From CAVVDT01 sp964568825 (GTDB taxonomy: Bacteria; Pseudomonadota; Alphaproteobacteria; Rhizobiales; Aestuariivirgaceae): a stretch of 13,300 nt of DNA. Under the pieces are notes generated by a model. That model was not told the origin of the DNA. It saw only the letters and a list, made by a program, of their open reading frames with translations, and ran no database searches. The DNA lies in assembly GCA_964568825.1 (NCBI GenBank), contig CAZMSA010000101.1, positions 1 through 13,300 of the forward strand. Reading direction: 5' to 3'. Position numbers and translations under genes: made by a program. Of the stretch, positions 1 through 5,962 are shown piece after piece (position 1 is the first letter of the stretch; every line of letters starts with the position of its first letter).

Positions 1-451
1 CGGACCGGAAGCCTTCGATCTGTTGCAGGCGATGAACACCGGCCATGACGGCTCGATGGGCACATTGCACGCCAACTCCCCGCGTGAGGCCCTGTCACGT
101 CTTGAATCGATGATCACCATGGGCGGCTTTGCGCTGCCGTCGAAAACCATCAAGGAGATGGTGGTCGGCTCCATCGACGTCATTGTGCAGGCCGCCCGCC
201 TGCGCGACGGCTCGCGCCGCATCACTCACATCACCGAGGTGGTCGGCATGGAAGGTGACGTCATCATCACCCAGGATCTGTTCGTGTTTGAGATCCTCGG
301 CGAAGACGCCAACGGCAAGATCCTCGGACGCCACCGTTCGACCGGCATCGCCCGGCCGCATTTCTGGGATCGCGCCCGCTACTACAACGAGGAAAGTCGC
401 CTGGCAGCGGCGCTCGAAAGAGCCGAGATGCGCGCCGAGCAGGACGATTGA
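1..451 (+). CDS. cpaF: Tad pilus assembly ATPase TadA/CpaF, C-terminal part (5' end outside window)
   Basis: This is the C-terminal end of the secretion ATPase that powers Flp/Tad pilus assembly from the cytoplasmic face of the inner membrane. The frame is open from base 2, so the gene begins upstream and the TTG at 23 is not a real start. The first residues read GPEAFDLLQAMNTGHDG followed by SMGTLHANSPREALSRLE, the conserved stretch with the His-box that follows Walker B in TadA/CpaF proteins. The Walker A and B motifs themselves lie outside the window. After it comes the usual C-terminal region, with an ITEVVGMEGDVIITQDLFVF segment and a charged tail ending at TGA 449-451. tadB follows after 32 bases and tadC after that, the usual Tad gene order. 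The family assignment is secure; only the final third or so of the protein is visible. Confidence 0.95.
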   Translation, partial: GPEAFDLLQAMNTGHDGSMGTLHANSPREALSRLESMITMGGFALPSKTIKEMVVGSIDVIVQAARLRDGSRRITHITEVVGMEGDVIITQDLFVFEILGEDANGKILGRHRSTGIARPHFWDRARYYNEESRLAAALERAEMRAEQDD

Positions 452-483
452 AACGGACAACGGCAAGAGTGAGGCGTTAGACC

Positions 484-1497
484 ATGCAACTAGATGACAC
501 GACGGTCCAGATTGCCCTGGTGGCATTCATCGCCGTCGCCATCGGCGGTTTGGTGTTCGGTCTGGCCTATCCGTATTTTTCCGGCGATGCCAGTCGTGCC
601 AAACGCGTATCCAGCGTCACCCAGAAGGGTCATGCCAATGCGGCACGCACGGGTATCCGGGCACGCCTCGTCGAGGACGCCAAGGACAATCGCCGCAAGC
701 AGATCCAGGATTCGCTCAAGCAGATCGAGGTGCGCGAGAAAAAACGCAAGAAGCGCCTCACCTTGCGTACCATGATCGCCCAGGCCGGCCTCGAAGTGAC
801 GGTCCGCAACTTTCACATATTTTCGCTGGCGCTGGGCGGCGGCCTGGCGGCGGCGGCCTTCATCGCCGGGGTGCCATGGTTCGTGGCCGCGGTGGCCTTT
901 GTGGTAGGTGGGCTTGGTGTTCCCCGCTGGACGCTCAATTTCCTGCGCAAGCGCCGCCAGCAGGTCTTCCTAAACGATTTCGCCGATGCCGTCGACGTCA
1001 TGGTTCGCGGCCTCAAGGCGGGCCTACCCCTCAACGACGCCCTCAAGGTGATCGCCACCGAGACGGGGGCACCCGTCGGTCCGGAATTCTCCGAGGTGGT
1101 CGAGGGTCAGCGGGTCGGCATCACCATCGACCAGGGCATCGAGCGCATGTTCGAGCACATTCCCCTGGCGGAAGTGAACTTCTTGTCCATCGTCTTGTCC
1201 ATCCAGGCCAAGACCGGCGGCAACCTTGCCGAGGCGCTGTCCAACCTGTCGAAGGTGCTGCGCGATCGCAAGAAGATGAAGGCCAAGATCAAGTCGGTGT
1301 CGCAGGAAGCCAAAGCCTCGGCCGCCATCATCGGCGCGCTGCCGTTCTTCATCATGGGCGCCATGACAGTGTTGAACCCGGAATATCTCAATCCGCTGTT
1401 CGACACCAAGCTTGGCCACATCATGCTGGTCGGTTCGGCGGTATGGATGCTCACCGGTGTGCTGGTGATGCGCAAGATGATCAATTTCGATTTCTAG
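484..1497 (+). CDS. tadB: Tad pilus inner-membrane platform protein TadB (type II secretion F family)
   Basis: TadB is one of two GspF-like inner-membrane proteins that form the platform of the Tad pilus, acting with TadC and the ATPase TadA. The 337-residue length is usual for the family. A hydrophobic segment at about residues 8-30 is followed by a very basic cytoplasmic stretch (about 38-99, rich in K and R), a hydrophobic double segment at about 111-146, the T2SSF domain at about 165-295 with FADAVDVMVRGLKAGLPLNDAL at its start, and two C-terminal membrane segments at about 278-297 and 312-330. The ATG at 484 is preceded by a purine-rich GAGTGAGG some 10 bases upstream. It sits 32 bases after tadA/cpaF and 24 bases before tadC, so the three are very probably one transcript. 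The Caulobacter counterpart is called CpaG. Confidence 0.95.
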   Translation: MQLDDTTVQIALVAFIAVAIGGLVFGLAYPYFSGDASRAKRVSSVTQKGHANAARTGIRARLVEDAKDNRRKQIQDSLKQIEVREKKRKKRLTLRTMIAQAGLEVTVRNFHIFSLALGGGLAAAAFIAGVPWFVAAVAFVVGGLGVPRWTLNFLRKRRQQVFLNDFADAVDVMVRGLKAGLPLNDALKVIATETGAPVGPEFSEVVEGQRVGITIDQGIERMFEHIPLAEVNFLSIVLSIQAKTGGNLAEALSNLSKVLRDRKKMKAKIKSVSQEAKASAAIIGALPFFIMGAMTVLNPEYLNPLFDTKLGHIMLVGSAVWMLTGVLVMRKMINFDF

Positions 1498-1521
1498 AAA
1501 AGACTAACCGGGACCCACGCC

Positions 1522-2493
1522 ATGATGCAGCTGATCGAGTCACTGCTGGAGATCCAGAACGCGGTCACGCTTCTGATCGCGGTGTCGGCGTTCGCCACCG
1601 TTCTGACCGTCGCCTCGCCCTACATGCAGGGTGACAAGATGCGCACCCGCATGAAGAACGTGACCACCGAGCGCGAACGCCTGCGCGCCCAGCAGCGCGC
1701 CACGCTGGGTCAGAAGGCCGAGCCGAGCCGCTTGCGCGAACGCCCCAAGGGCACGCTCGCCCAGATTGTCGAACTGCTCAATTTGCGCAAGCTCTTCGAG
1801 GCCGAGAACTCGCGCGCCAGGCTGCGCCAGGCCGGCTACCGCTCCGAGCGACATCTGGTCACCTTCCTCGCCTGCCGCCTGATCACCCCGATCTTCCTCG
1901 GCATCCTGGTGTTCGTCTACACCTCGACGATGTTCGCCGACCGGATCCCGCCAAACATGCGCCTGGTCTCCACGCTGATCGGTGTGGTGTTCGGCTATTA
2001 CCTGCCGCAGATCTTCCTCAAGAACATCGTCACCCGGCGCCAGCAGTCGATCCGCCGGGCCTGGTCTGACTCGCTCGATCTGATGCTGATCTGCGTCGAG
2101 TCGGGCATGTCCATCGAAATGGCCATCCAGCGCGTATCGCGTGAGATCGGCGCCCAGTCGGTGCCGCTGGCCGAGGAACTGCTGCTGACCAACGCCGAGC
2201 TTTCATATCTCGGCGAGCGCCGCAAGGCGTTTGAGAACCTGGCTCTGCGCACTGGCCTGGCGACCGTCAAGTCGGTGGTCACCAGCCTGATCCAGTCGGA
2301 GCGCTACGGCACGCCGTTGGGCACCGCCTTGCGCGTGCTGGCCCAGGAAAACCGCGACATGCGCATGCAGGAGGCCGAAAAGCGCGCTGCCGCCCTGCCG
2401 CCCAAGCTCACCGTGCCGATGGTGCTGTTCTTCCTGCCGGTGATCTTCGTCATCCTGCTCGGTCCGGCCGGCATCCTCGCCTTCGGTTCCTAG
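1522..2493 (+). CDS. tadC: Tad pilus inner-membrane platform protein TadC (type II secretion F family)
   Basis: TadC is the second GspF-like membrane protein of the Tad pilus motor. The product has 323 residues, normal for the family. It has an N-terminal membrane segment (about 13-33), a basic cytoplasmic linker (about 38-110), two hydrophobic segments at about 112-135 and 148-168, a T2SSF domain starting around WSDSLDLMLICVESGMSIEMAI (181-202), the conserved LIQSERYGTPLGTALRVLA (256-274), and a C-terminal membrane segment (about 298-321). Two adjacent ATGs (1522, 1525) are possible starts; neither has a strong Shine-Dalgarno sequence, which fits translational coupling to tadB 24 bases upstream. 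The TAG stop at 2491-2493 overlaps the left end of an inverted-repeat element. No tadD follows. The Caulobacter counterpart is called CpaH. Confidence 0.95.
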   Translation: MMQLIESLLEIQNAVTLLIAVSAFATVLTVASPYMQGDKMRTRMKNVTTERERLRAQQRATLGQKAEPSRLRERPKGTLAQIVELLNLRKLFEAENSRARLRQAGYRSERHLVTFLACRLITPIFLGILVFVYTSTMFADRIPPNMRLVSTLIGVVFGYYLPQIFLKNIVTRRQQSIRRAWSDSLDLMLICVESGMSIEMAIQRVSREIGAQSVPLAEELLLTNAELSYLGERRKAFENLALRTGLATVKSVVTSLIQSERYGTPLGTALRVLAQENRDMRMQEAEKRAAALPPKLTVPMVLFFLPVIFVILLGPAGILAFGS

Positions 2494-2523
2494 AGCGTGA
2501 TCCGGTCAGGTAGAATCATTTGA
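2490..2523 (+). repeat. Left terminal inverted repeat of the MITE-like element
   Basis: This arm begins CTAGAGCGTGATCCGGTCAG and pairs with 2724-2757 with a single mismatch. Its first bases supply the written TAG stop codon of tadC. Confidence 0.9.
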
Positions 2524-2527
2524 TGGA

Positions 2528-2617
2528 GCCAAATCAGCCCACTCGGCTAGGCGATGAGCGCGGCGCGATGTGGTGCATCGGGCAAGCTCATCAACAACGC
2601 CGATGGGTTGATTTGGC
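2528..2617. repeat. Internal hairpin 1 of the MITE-like element
   Basis: Bases 2528-2547 (GCCAAATCAGCCCACTCGGC) pair with 2599-2617 (GCCGATGGGTTGATTTGGC) with one mismatch and one bulged base. Inside the loop, GATGAGC at 2553-2559 pairs with GCTCATC at 2586-2592, extending the arm. Confidence 0.75.
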
Positions 2618-2627
2618 CCACCGAAGG

Positions 2628-2723
2628 CCGGTTTTTCGCGCCCGTTGGACGTCGTTGGGTTCACCTTGTGGTCGGCCAGACCACGGCGGCGAACCCGCCT
2701 AGCCAGCAGACGCAAAAAGCCGG
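2628..2723. repeat. Internal hairpin 2 of the MITE-like element
   Basis: CCGGTTTTTCGCG at 2628-2640 pairs with CGCAAAAAGCCGG at 2711-2723 with a bulge on each side. Further in, GGGTTC at 2657-2662 pairs with GAACCC at 2691-2696, and GTGGTC at 2668-2673 pairs with GACCAC at 2679-2684 around a five-base loop. Confidence 0.7.
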
Positions 2724-2757
2724 TCAAATGGTTCTACCTGACCGGATCACGCTCTAG
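2724..2757 (-). repeat. Right terminal inverted repeat of the MITE-like element
   Basis: This is the inverted partner of 2490-2523. It also folds on itself with the adjoining bases: CCGGTCA at 2721-2727 pairs with TGACCGG at 2739-2745, so the end is a small palindrome in its own right. It ends 19 bases from the stop codon of the convergent hydrolase gene. Confidence 0.85.
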
Positions 2758-2776
2758 ATCGGAACCGGATTGTCCG

Positions 2777-3445
2777 TCAGCCGATGTGGTCGGCAAGGAA
2801 AGCCACCGTCCGCGCCCAGGCCTGCCTTGACGCTTCGGGATGAAAGCTGGCGCGCTGGTCGCAGTGGAACCCGTGGCCGGCGCCCTCGTAGACGAACACC
2901 TCGCAGTCCTTTCGCTTGGCCCTGACGGTGTCGACGTTGCTCATCGGAATGCCGGCGTCTTCTGCCCCGTAATGCAATTGTGTCGGGCAGCGCGGCACTT
3001 CATCGGCAAAGGCCGCCACGCGCCCGCCATAAAAGCCGACCGCGGCGGCAAAGCCGTCGAGCCGGGTCGCTGCCAGGAAAGCCACGCTGCCGCCCAGGCA
3101 GAACCCGATGATTCCCACCTTGCCCGCCGCCTGAACCGCTGAGCGGGCCGCTTCAGTGTCGCGCAGATAGCCATCCCAGTCGGGGTTGGCGATGAAGGCG
3201 CGCGCTCGCTCGATCTCTTCGGGCGTGTAGCCCGACTGGAAATCGCGCTCCAGACGATCAAACAGCGCGGGTGCTATGGCTACATAGCCAAGATCCGCCA
3301 GCCGGTCGCAGATGGAGCGGATGTGGGAATTGACGCCAAAGATCTCCTGGATCACCACGACGCCACCGCGCGGCGTGCCTGAGGGATCGGTGCGATAGGC
3401 ACTGAGGCGATGGCCGTCGGATGCATGAAGGGTCAATTCAGCCAT
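2777..3445 (-). CDS. Dienelactone hydrolase family protein (alpha/beta hydrolase)
   Basis: The product belongs to the dienelactone hydrolase family, whose best-known member hydrolyses dienelactone to maleylacetate in chlorocatechol degradation; many members have other or unknown ester or lactone substrates. The 222 residues are close to the usual length of about 230. The expected catalytic residues are all present: E34 in VIQEIFG, nucleophile C116 in GFCLGGS, D163 in YGAEDAGIP and H191 in GAGHGF. The ATG at 3445 is preferred over a longer reading frame beginning at 3520, because MAELTLHASDGH is the normal family N-terminus and the extra codons would overlap the upstream gene. A GAGACGG lies about 6 bases upstream. 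It starts 11 bases after the small secreted protein gene ends, so the two may share a transcript. No other aromatic-degradation gene is nearby, so the true substrate is open. Confidence 0.9.
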   Translation of the reverse strand: MAELTLHASDGHRLSAYRTDPSGTPRGGVVVIQEIFGVNSHIRSICDRLADLGYVAIAPALFDRLERDFQSGYTPEEIERARAFIANPDWDGYLRDTEAARSAVQAAGKVGIIGFCLGGSVAFLAATRLDGFAAAVGFYGGRVAAFADEVPRCPTQLHYGAEDAGIPMSNVDTVRAKRKDCEVFVYEGAGHGFHCDQRASFHPEASRQAWARTVAFLADHIG

Positions 3446-3456
3446 GGTGAACCGTC

Positions 3457-3726
3457 TCAACGATTGAAGTTCTTGCGGATCTGGTCGGGACTGTAAATGT
3501 AGTGATAGGGCACATAGCAACTGACCGTGCCCGCCGGCCCGTAGGCGACGCGCGCCACGTTATAGCGGAAATGCCGCCGGCAGGCCGACCAGGCGTCCTC
3601 GCCGGGATAAGCGCGCACGCTCTTCCACATCATCGGTTCTATGACGAACCAGTCCTTCGCATGCGCAGCGCTCGCCAAGCCGATGACGGCCAGTCCGGCG
3701 AACGCCAAGGTTTTCACTAAGGGCAT
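3457..3726 (-). CDS. Small secreted or periplasmic protein, function unknown
   Basis: I do not recognise this 89-residue protein. It begins with a clear signal peptide: K5, a hydrophobic core at about residues 6-19, and a cleavage site after AHA (about residue 23). The mature part is about 66 residues with two cysteines (in DAWSACRRHF and GTVSCYVPYHY) that could form one disulfide, and it is rich in aromatic residues and Tyr-Pro pairs. The ATG at 3726 is chosen because a strong GGAGG sits 7 bases upstream and because the signal peptide starts there; the longer open frame reaching 3861 has no such features. It lies directly upstream of the dienelactone-hydrolase gene with an 11-base gap, so co-transcription is likely, but the context does not reveal its job. 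Confidence 0.8.
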   Translation of the reverse strand: MPLVKTLAFAGLAVIGLASAAHAKDWFVIEPMMWKSVRAYPGEDAWSACRRHFRYNVARVAYGPAGTVSCYVPYHYIYSPDQIRKNFNR

Positions 3727-3887
3727 TTCAGGGCCTCCGTGGTCCAGTCTATCCGTCGATGTTCGCCCGGCGCAAGCCGACGGATCGGCCGCCGACAAGC
3801 CCCTTTCAATGGCGGCGGCAATGCACGGCGGCGGTTGGGAGCGGTGTCGGGCATCGGGCAAGTCCGTCTACGGTGCCGATGGGCCGG
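3727..3887. other. Intergenic spacer with a possible decayed relative of the 2490-2757 element
   Basis: This 161-base gap separates the radical SAM gene from the small secreted protein gene, both on the minus strand. I see no terminator with a T-run and no strong promoter. Bases 3851-3862 are identical to 2575-2586 of the MITE-like element, and 3875-3883 are identical to 2599-2607, with the same 12-base spacing between the blocks. The similarity fades on both sides. Confidence 0.35.
3734..3738 (-). promoter_or_regulatory. Shine-Dalgarno site deciding the start of the small secreted protein
   Basis: On the minus strand this reads GGAGG, 7 bases before the ATG at 3726. It is the clearest ribosome binding site in the window and supports the short signal-peptide form over the longer open frame. 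Confidence 0.75.
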
Positions 3888-5675
3888 TCAGTTGCTGGCG
3901 CGCGCCGCCAGCACGATTTCCTGCTGACGCTGTTTCTTGGCGATCGCCGCTGCCGTCCCCCGGGTTTGCGCATACAGTTCACGGCTGTACTCGTCGGCGT
4001 TGGCTGGGGTGATGGCCAGGTCGCGCCAGTTCTGGAGGGACGGACCGCGCTGCAGCTTCTTCAACAGCCGCTTGAGACGCCAATAGGTCATTGCCGCGCC
4101 CACATTGTTGCGCACTTCCCGAGCGATATAGCGGGCATAAAAGGTCATGGGGTTTTCCAGCGGCATGCCGTGCCGGCGACTGTTTCGCGACTTAATGCGC
4201 ACGAGGCCGCCTTCGAGTGGATGGCAGCGATGCAGCCGATGGTAATCGCGATATCGCAGCAACGACTGGATGGTGGTGAGCTTCTTGTTGGACCCCAGCG
4301 CCAGCATGCGGCGCAGGATGGTTTCCATGTGCTCGAAGGTATAAAAGCGCCCCCACACCTCTGAATAGACCTTGTCCCATTCCTCGTCCGACATCCTGGG
4401 GTGGTGGGTGACGCGGTGATTGAGGTCGTACTTGTTCAGGTCGGGGTCCATCCATATGCCCTGCTTAAGCAGGTTTGCGTGGTCCTCGCTGCCCGGCAGC
4501 GGCGTCAGATTGGTGAAATAGATGAGGTCGATAGGCAGCTCGCGCTTGATGACCTCGACATCATGCAGGATCGATTCACGGGTATCGTTGGGAAAGCCGA
4601 TGATATAGCCGACGGTGATGACGACCGGATATTTCTTCCACTGCAGAAACAGGTCGCGGTATTCGGTGATCTTGTTCTGGTTTTTCTTGATGGCGATGAG
4701 GCTGTCCGGGTTGATGTTTTCCAGCCCGACGAACACCTGATCGACGCCGGCCTTCACCGCCTTGTCGATGAAATGGGGGATGCGGTGGCACAAGGCGTCC
4801 ACCTGCACCTGCAGTCGTACTTTCAGCCCTTCCTTCTGCCGCAGTGCGATCAACCTGTCGAAGCAGGCTTCCCAGTTGCGGTTGCGGGCGAGATTGTCGT
4901 CGGTGAGAAAGAACCGGTTGATACCGATGGCGTGGTTGGCGCGCACGATGCGTTCCAGATCATCGGCGGAGCGAAAGCGGCTGACCCGGCCCTGCACGTT
5001 GATGATGGTGCAGAACGAGCACTGGAACGGACAGCCCCGCCCCAGGTCGAAACTGGAATAATAGCCGAAGGTGCGGGCGACTTCTTCCTTGCCGAGAAAC
5101 GGGATGGGCGATCCTTGCAGGTCCGGTAACTGGTCGCGGTAGTCGTAGATCGGCTTCAACTTGCCGACATGGGCATCGTGCAGGATTTCGTCGAAGCGGT
5201 TGTTCTCCAGCTCACCAATGAAGAAGCTGATGCCCATTTCACCGGCTTCCACCATCTCCGGGGGCATTTCATCGAGCATGGCGAGCGTGCCGGAGACATG
5301 AAAACCGCCCAGGCACACCGGGATGCCGGCCGCGAGGAACGGGCGGGCCAGGTCGACGGCGCGCGGAAACTGGTTCGACTGTACACCGACCAGCCCGATC
5401 ATCGCCCGGCCGCCGTCGCGCCGGATGGCCTTGATGATCTTGTCGGCGCGGACGACGTGATTGGTCTCGTCAATGGCCTGGATGCGGATATCGATGGTGT
5501 CACCGAGGACCTTGCGGTCGCGGCAGTCCTCGGCGATGCCATTCACGCAGGCCAGCGAATTGGCCGGGATGGTCGAGCGATACCACTGCAGCGGGTAGCC
5601 GTCATCGTCGTAGTGCGTTGGCTTCACCAGAATGAGGTGAAACACCTCTCTCGTCTGTCCGGCGGCCTCGCTCAT
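3888..5675 (-). CDS. Radical SAM protein with N-terminal B12-binding-like domain
   Basis: This 595-residue protein belongs to the large class of radical SAM enzymes with an N-terminal cobalamin-binding-type fold. The CxxxCxxC motif that holds the 4Fe-4S cluster is at C215, C219 and C222 (RGCPFQCSFCTI). The following TIM-barrel shows FFLTDDN (256-261), QVDAL (291-295), FVGLEN (315-320) and GYIIGFPNDT (356-365), all usual for the family. The N-terminal part (about 12-180) ends with IPVCLGGFHVSG, like the second half of a B12 domain, but the DxHxxG cobalamin-ligand motif is not visible. Hopanoid methylases of the HpnP/HpnR type and other uncharacterised members share this architecture, so the reaction cannot be named. 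The C-terminal 140 residues are basic and hydrophilic. The ATG at 5675 has AAGGG 6 bases upstream. No substrate-related gene is adjacent. Confidence 0.88.
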   Translation of the reverse strand: MSEAAGQTREVFHLILVKPTHYDDDGYPLQWYRSTIPANSLACVNGIAEDCRDRKVLGDTIDIRIQAIDETNHVVRADKIIKAIRRDGGRAMIGLVGVQSNQFPRAVDLARPFLAAGIPVCLGGFHVSGTLAMLDEMPPEMVEAGEMGISFFIGELENNRFDEILHDAHVGKLKPIYDYRDQLPDLQGSPIPFLGKEEVARTFGYYSSFDLGRGCPFQCSFCTIINVQGRVSRFRSADDLERIVRANHAIGINRFFLTDDNLARNRNWEACFDRLIALRQKEGLKVRLQVQVDALCHRIPHFIDKAVKAGVDQVFVGLENINPDSLIAIKKNQNKITEYRDLFLQWKKYPVVITVGYIIGFPNDTRESILHDVEVIKRELPIDLIYFTNLTPLPGSEDHANLLKQGIWMDPDLNKYDLNHRVTHHPRMSDEEWDKVYSEVWGRFYTFEHMETILRRMLALGSNKKLTTIQSLLRYRDYHRLHRCHPLEGGLVRIKSRNSRRHGMPLENPMTFYARYIAREVRNNVGAAMTYWRLKRLLKKLQRGPSLQNWRDLAITPANADEYSRELYAQTRGTAAAIAKKQRQQEIVLAARASN

Positions 5676-5962
5676 TCACAGCCCTTAATCGAGGGGTCAG
5701 GGAACACGACATAGCGCCGCGTCAGCTATCGCAACGTCAATGTAAAACCATCGATACCACCTCGCCTTACGGCATGAAAGCCCCGTTCAGTATCGCTCGG
5801 CATTATCCTCCACGATGGCGATGATCGGGCGCGGGCCGGATTTCGGCCGCGTTCCGAGGCGGCAAAACCGCCAACCGGCGCCGTCAACCGAGACCCGGTC
5901 GGCCCGAGATTCCGTAAAAGTCAAAATGTGATAGATGATGGCGCCGGGCGTGGACGGCCCGA
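5676..5962. other. Intergenic region with GC-rich hairpins and no gene
   Basis: This 287-base gap lies between the stop of the enolase-family gene and the start of the radical SAM gene, both on the minus strand. It holds two short GC stems, 5834-5838 with 5844-5848 and 5858-5862 with 5868-5872, which could end the GMC/enolase transcript, but neither is followed by a T-run. A candidate promoter for the radical SAM gene is at its left end. No protein-coding frame here is convincing. Confidence 0.4.
5711..5740 (-). promoter_or_regulatory. Possible sigma-70-type promoter for the radical SAM gene
   Basis: On the minus strand TTGACG (5735-5740) is followed after 18 bases by CGCTAT (5711-5716), which would place transcription start some 30 bases before the ATG at 5675. 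The -35 matches the alphaproteobacterial consensus well, the -10 only partly. Confidence 0.3.

Larger units (their letters stand above)
2490..2757. mobile_element. 268-bp MITE-like element with 34-bp terminal inverted repeats and two internal hairpins
   Basis: Bases 2490-2523 and 2724-2757 are inverted copies matching at 33 of 34 positions; the one difference is T at 2516 against a base equivalent to C in the right arm. Between them lie two further imperfect hairpins, so the whole unit can fold as a cruciform with two side arms. It contains no credible protein: small ORFs inside it have no recognisable content. A TA dinucleotide lies at 2491-2492 and at 2755-2756, so a TA target duplication (as made by IS630/Tc1-type transposases) is possible, but the same bases can be read as part of the inverted repeat. 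The AGAGCGTGATCCGG end resembles dispersed intergenic palindromes I know from Hyphomicrobiales genomes. The structure is directly visible; mobility is inferred. Confidence 0.8.

Noticed and set aside
876..1634. 252-codon open frame on the plus strand across tadB and tadC
   Set aside because: It is a shifted-frame reading of tadB, rich in Arg, Gly and His, with no recognisable domain.
2490..2757. tRNA, riboswitch or CRISPR explanation for the branched structure
   Set aside because: The 34-bp outer stem is far too long for a tRNA, there is no tandem repeat-spacer pattern, and its position at the end of one gene and opposite another does not suit a riboswitch leader.
2506..2830. Small open frames within and just past the inverted-repeat element
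   Set aside because: They follow the hairpin sequences rather than any protein pattern, occur on both strands, and have no convincing ribosome binding site.
3727..3861. N-terminal extension of the small secreted protein
   Set aside because: The extension hides the signal peptide, has no ribosome binding site of similar strength, and runs through the GGAGG site that serves the ATG at 3726.
4401..5129. 242-codon open frame on the plus strand inside the radical SAM gene
   Set aside because: It lies wholly opposite the radical SAM core, including the region just after the cluster motif, and is explained by GC-driven lack of stops.
5834..5872. Rho-independent terminator after the GMC/enolase unit
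   Set aside because: The stems are only 5 bp each and are not followed by a T-run on the minus strand, so I list them only as hairpins in the gap.
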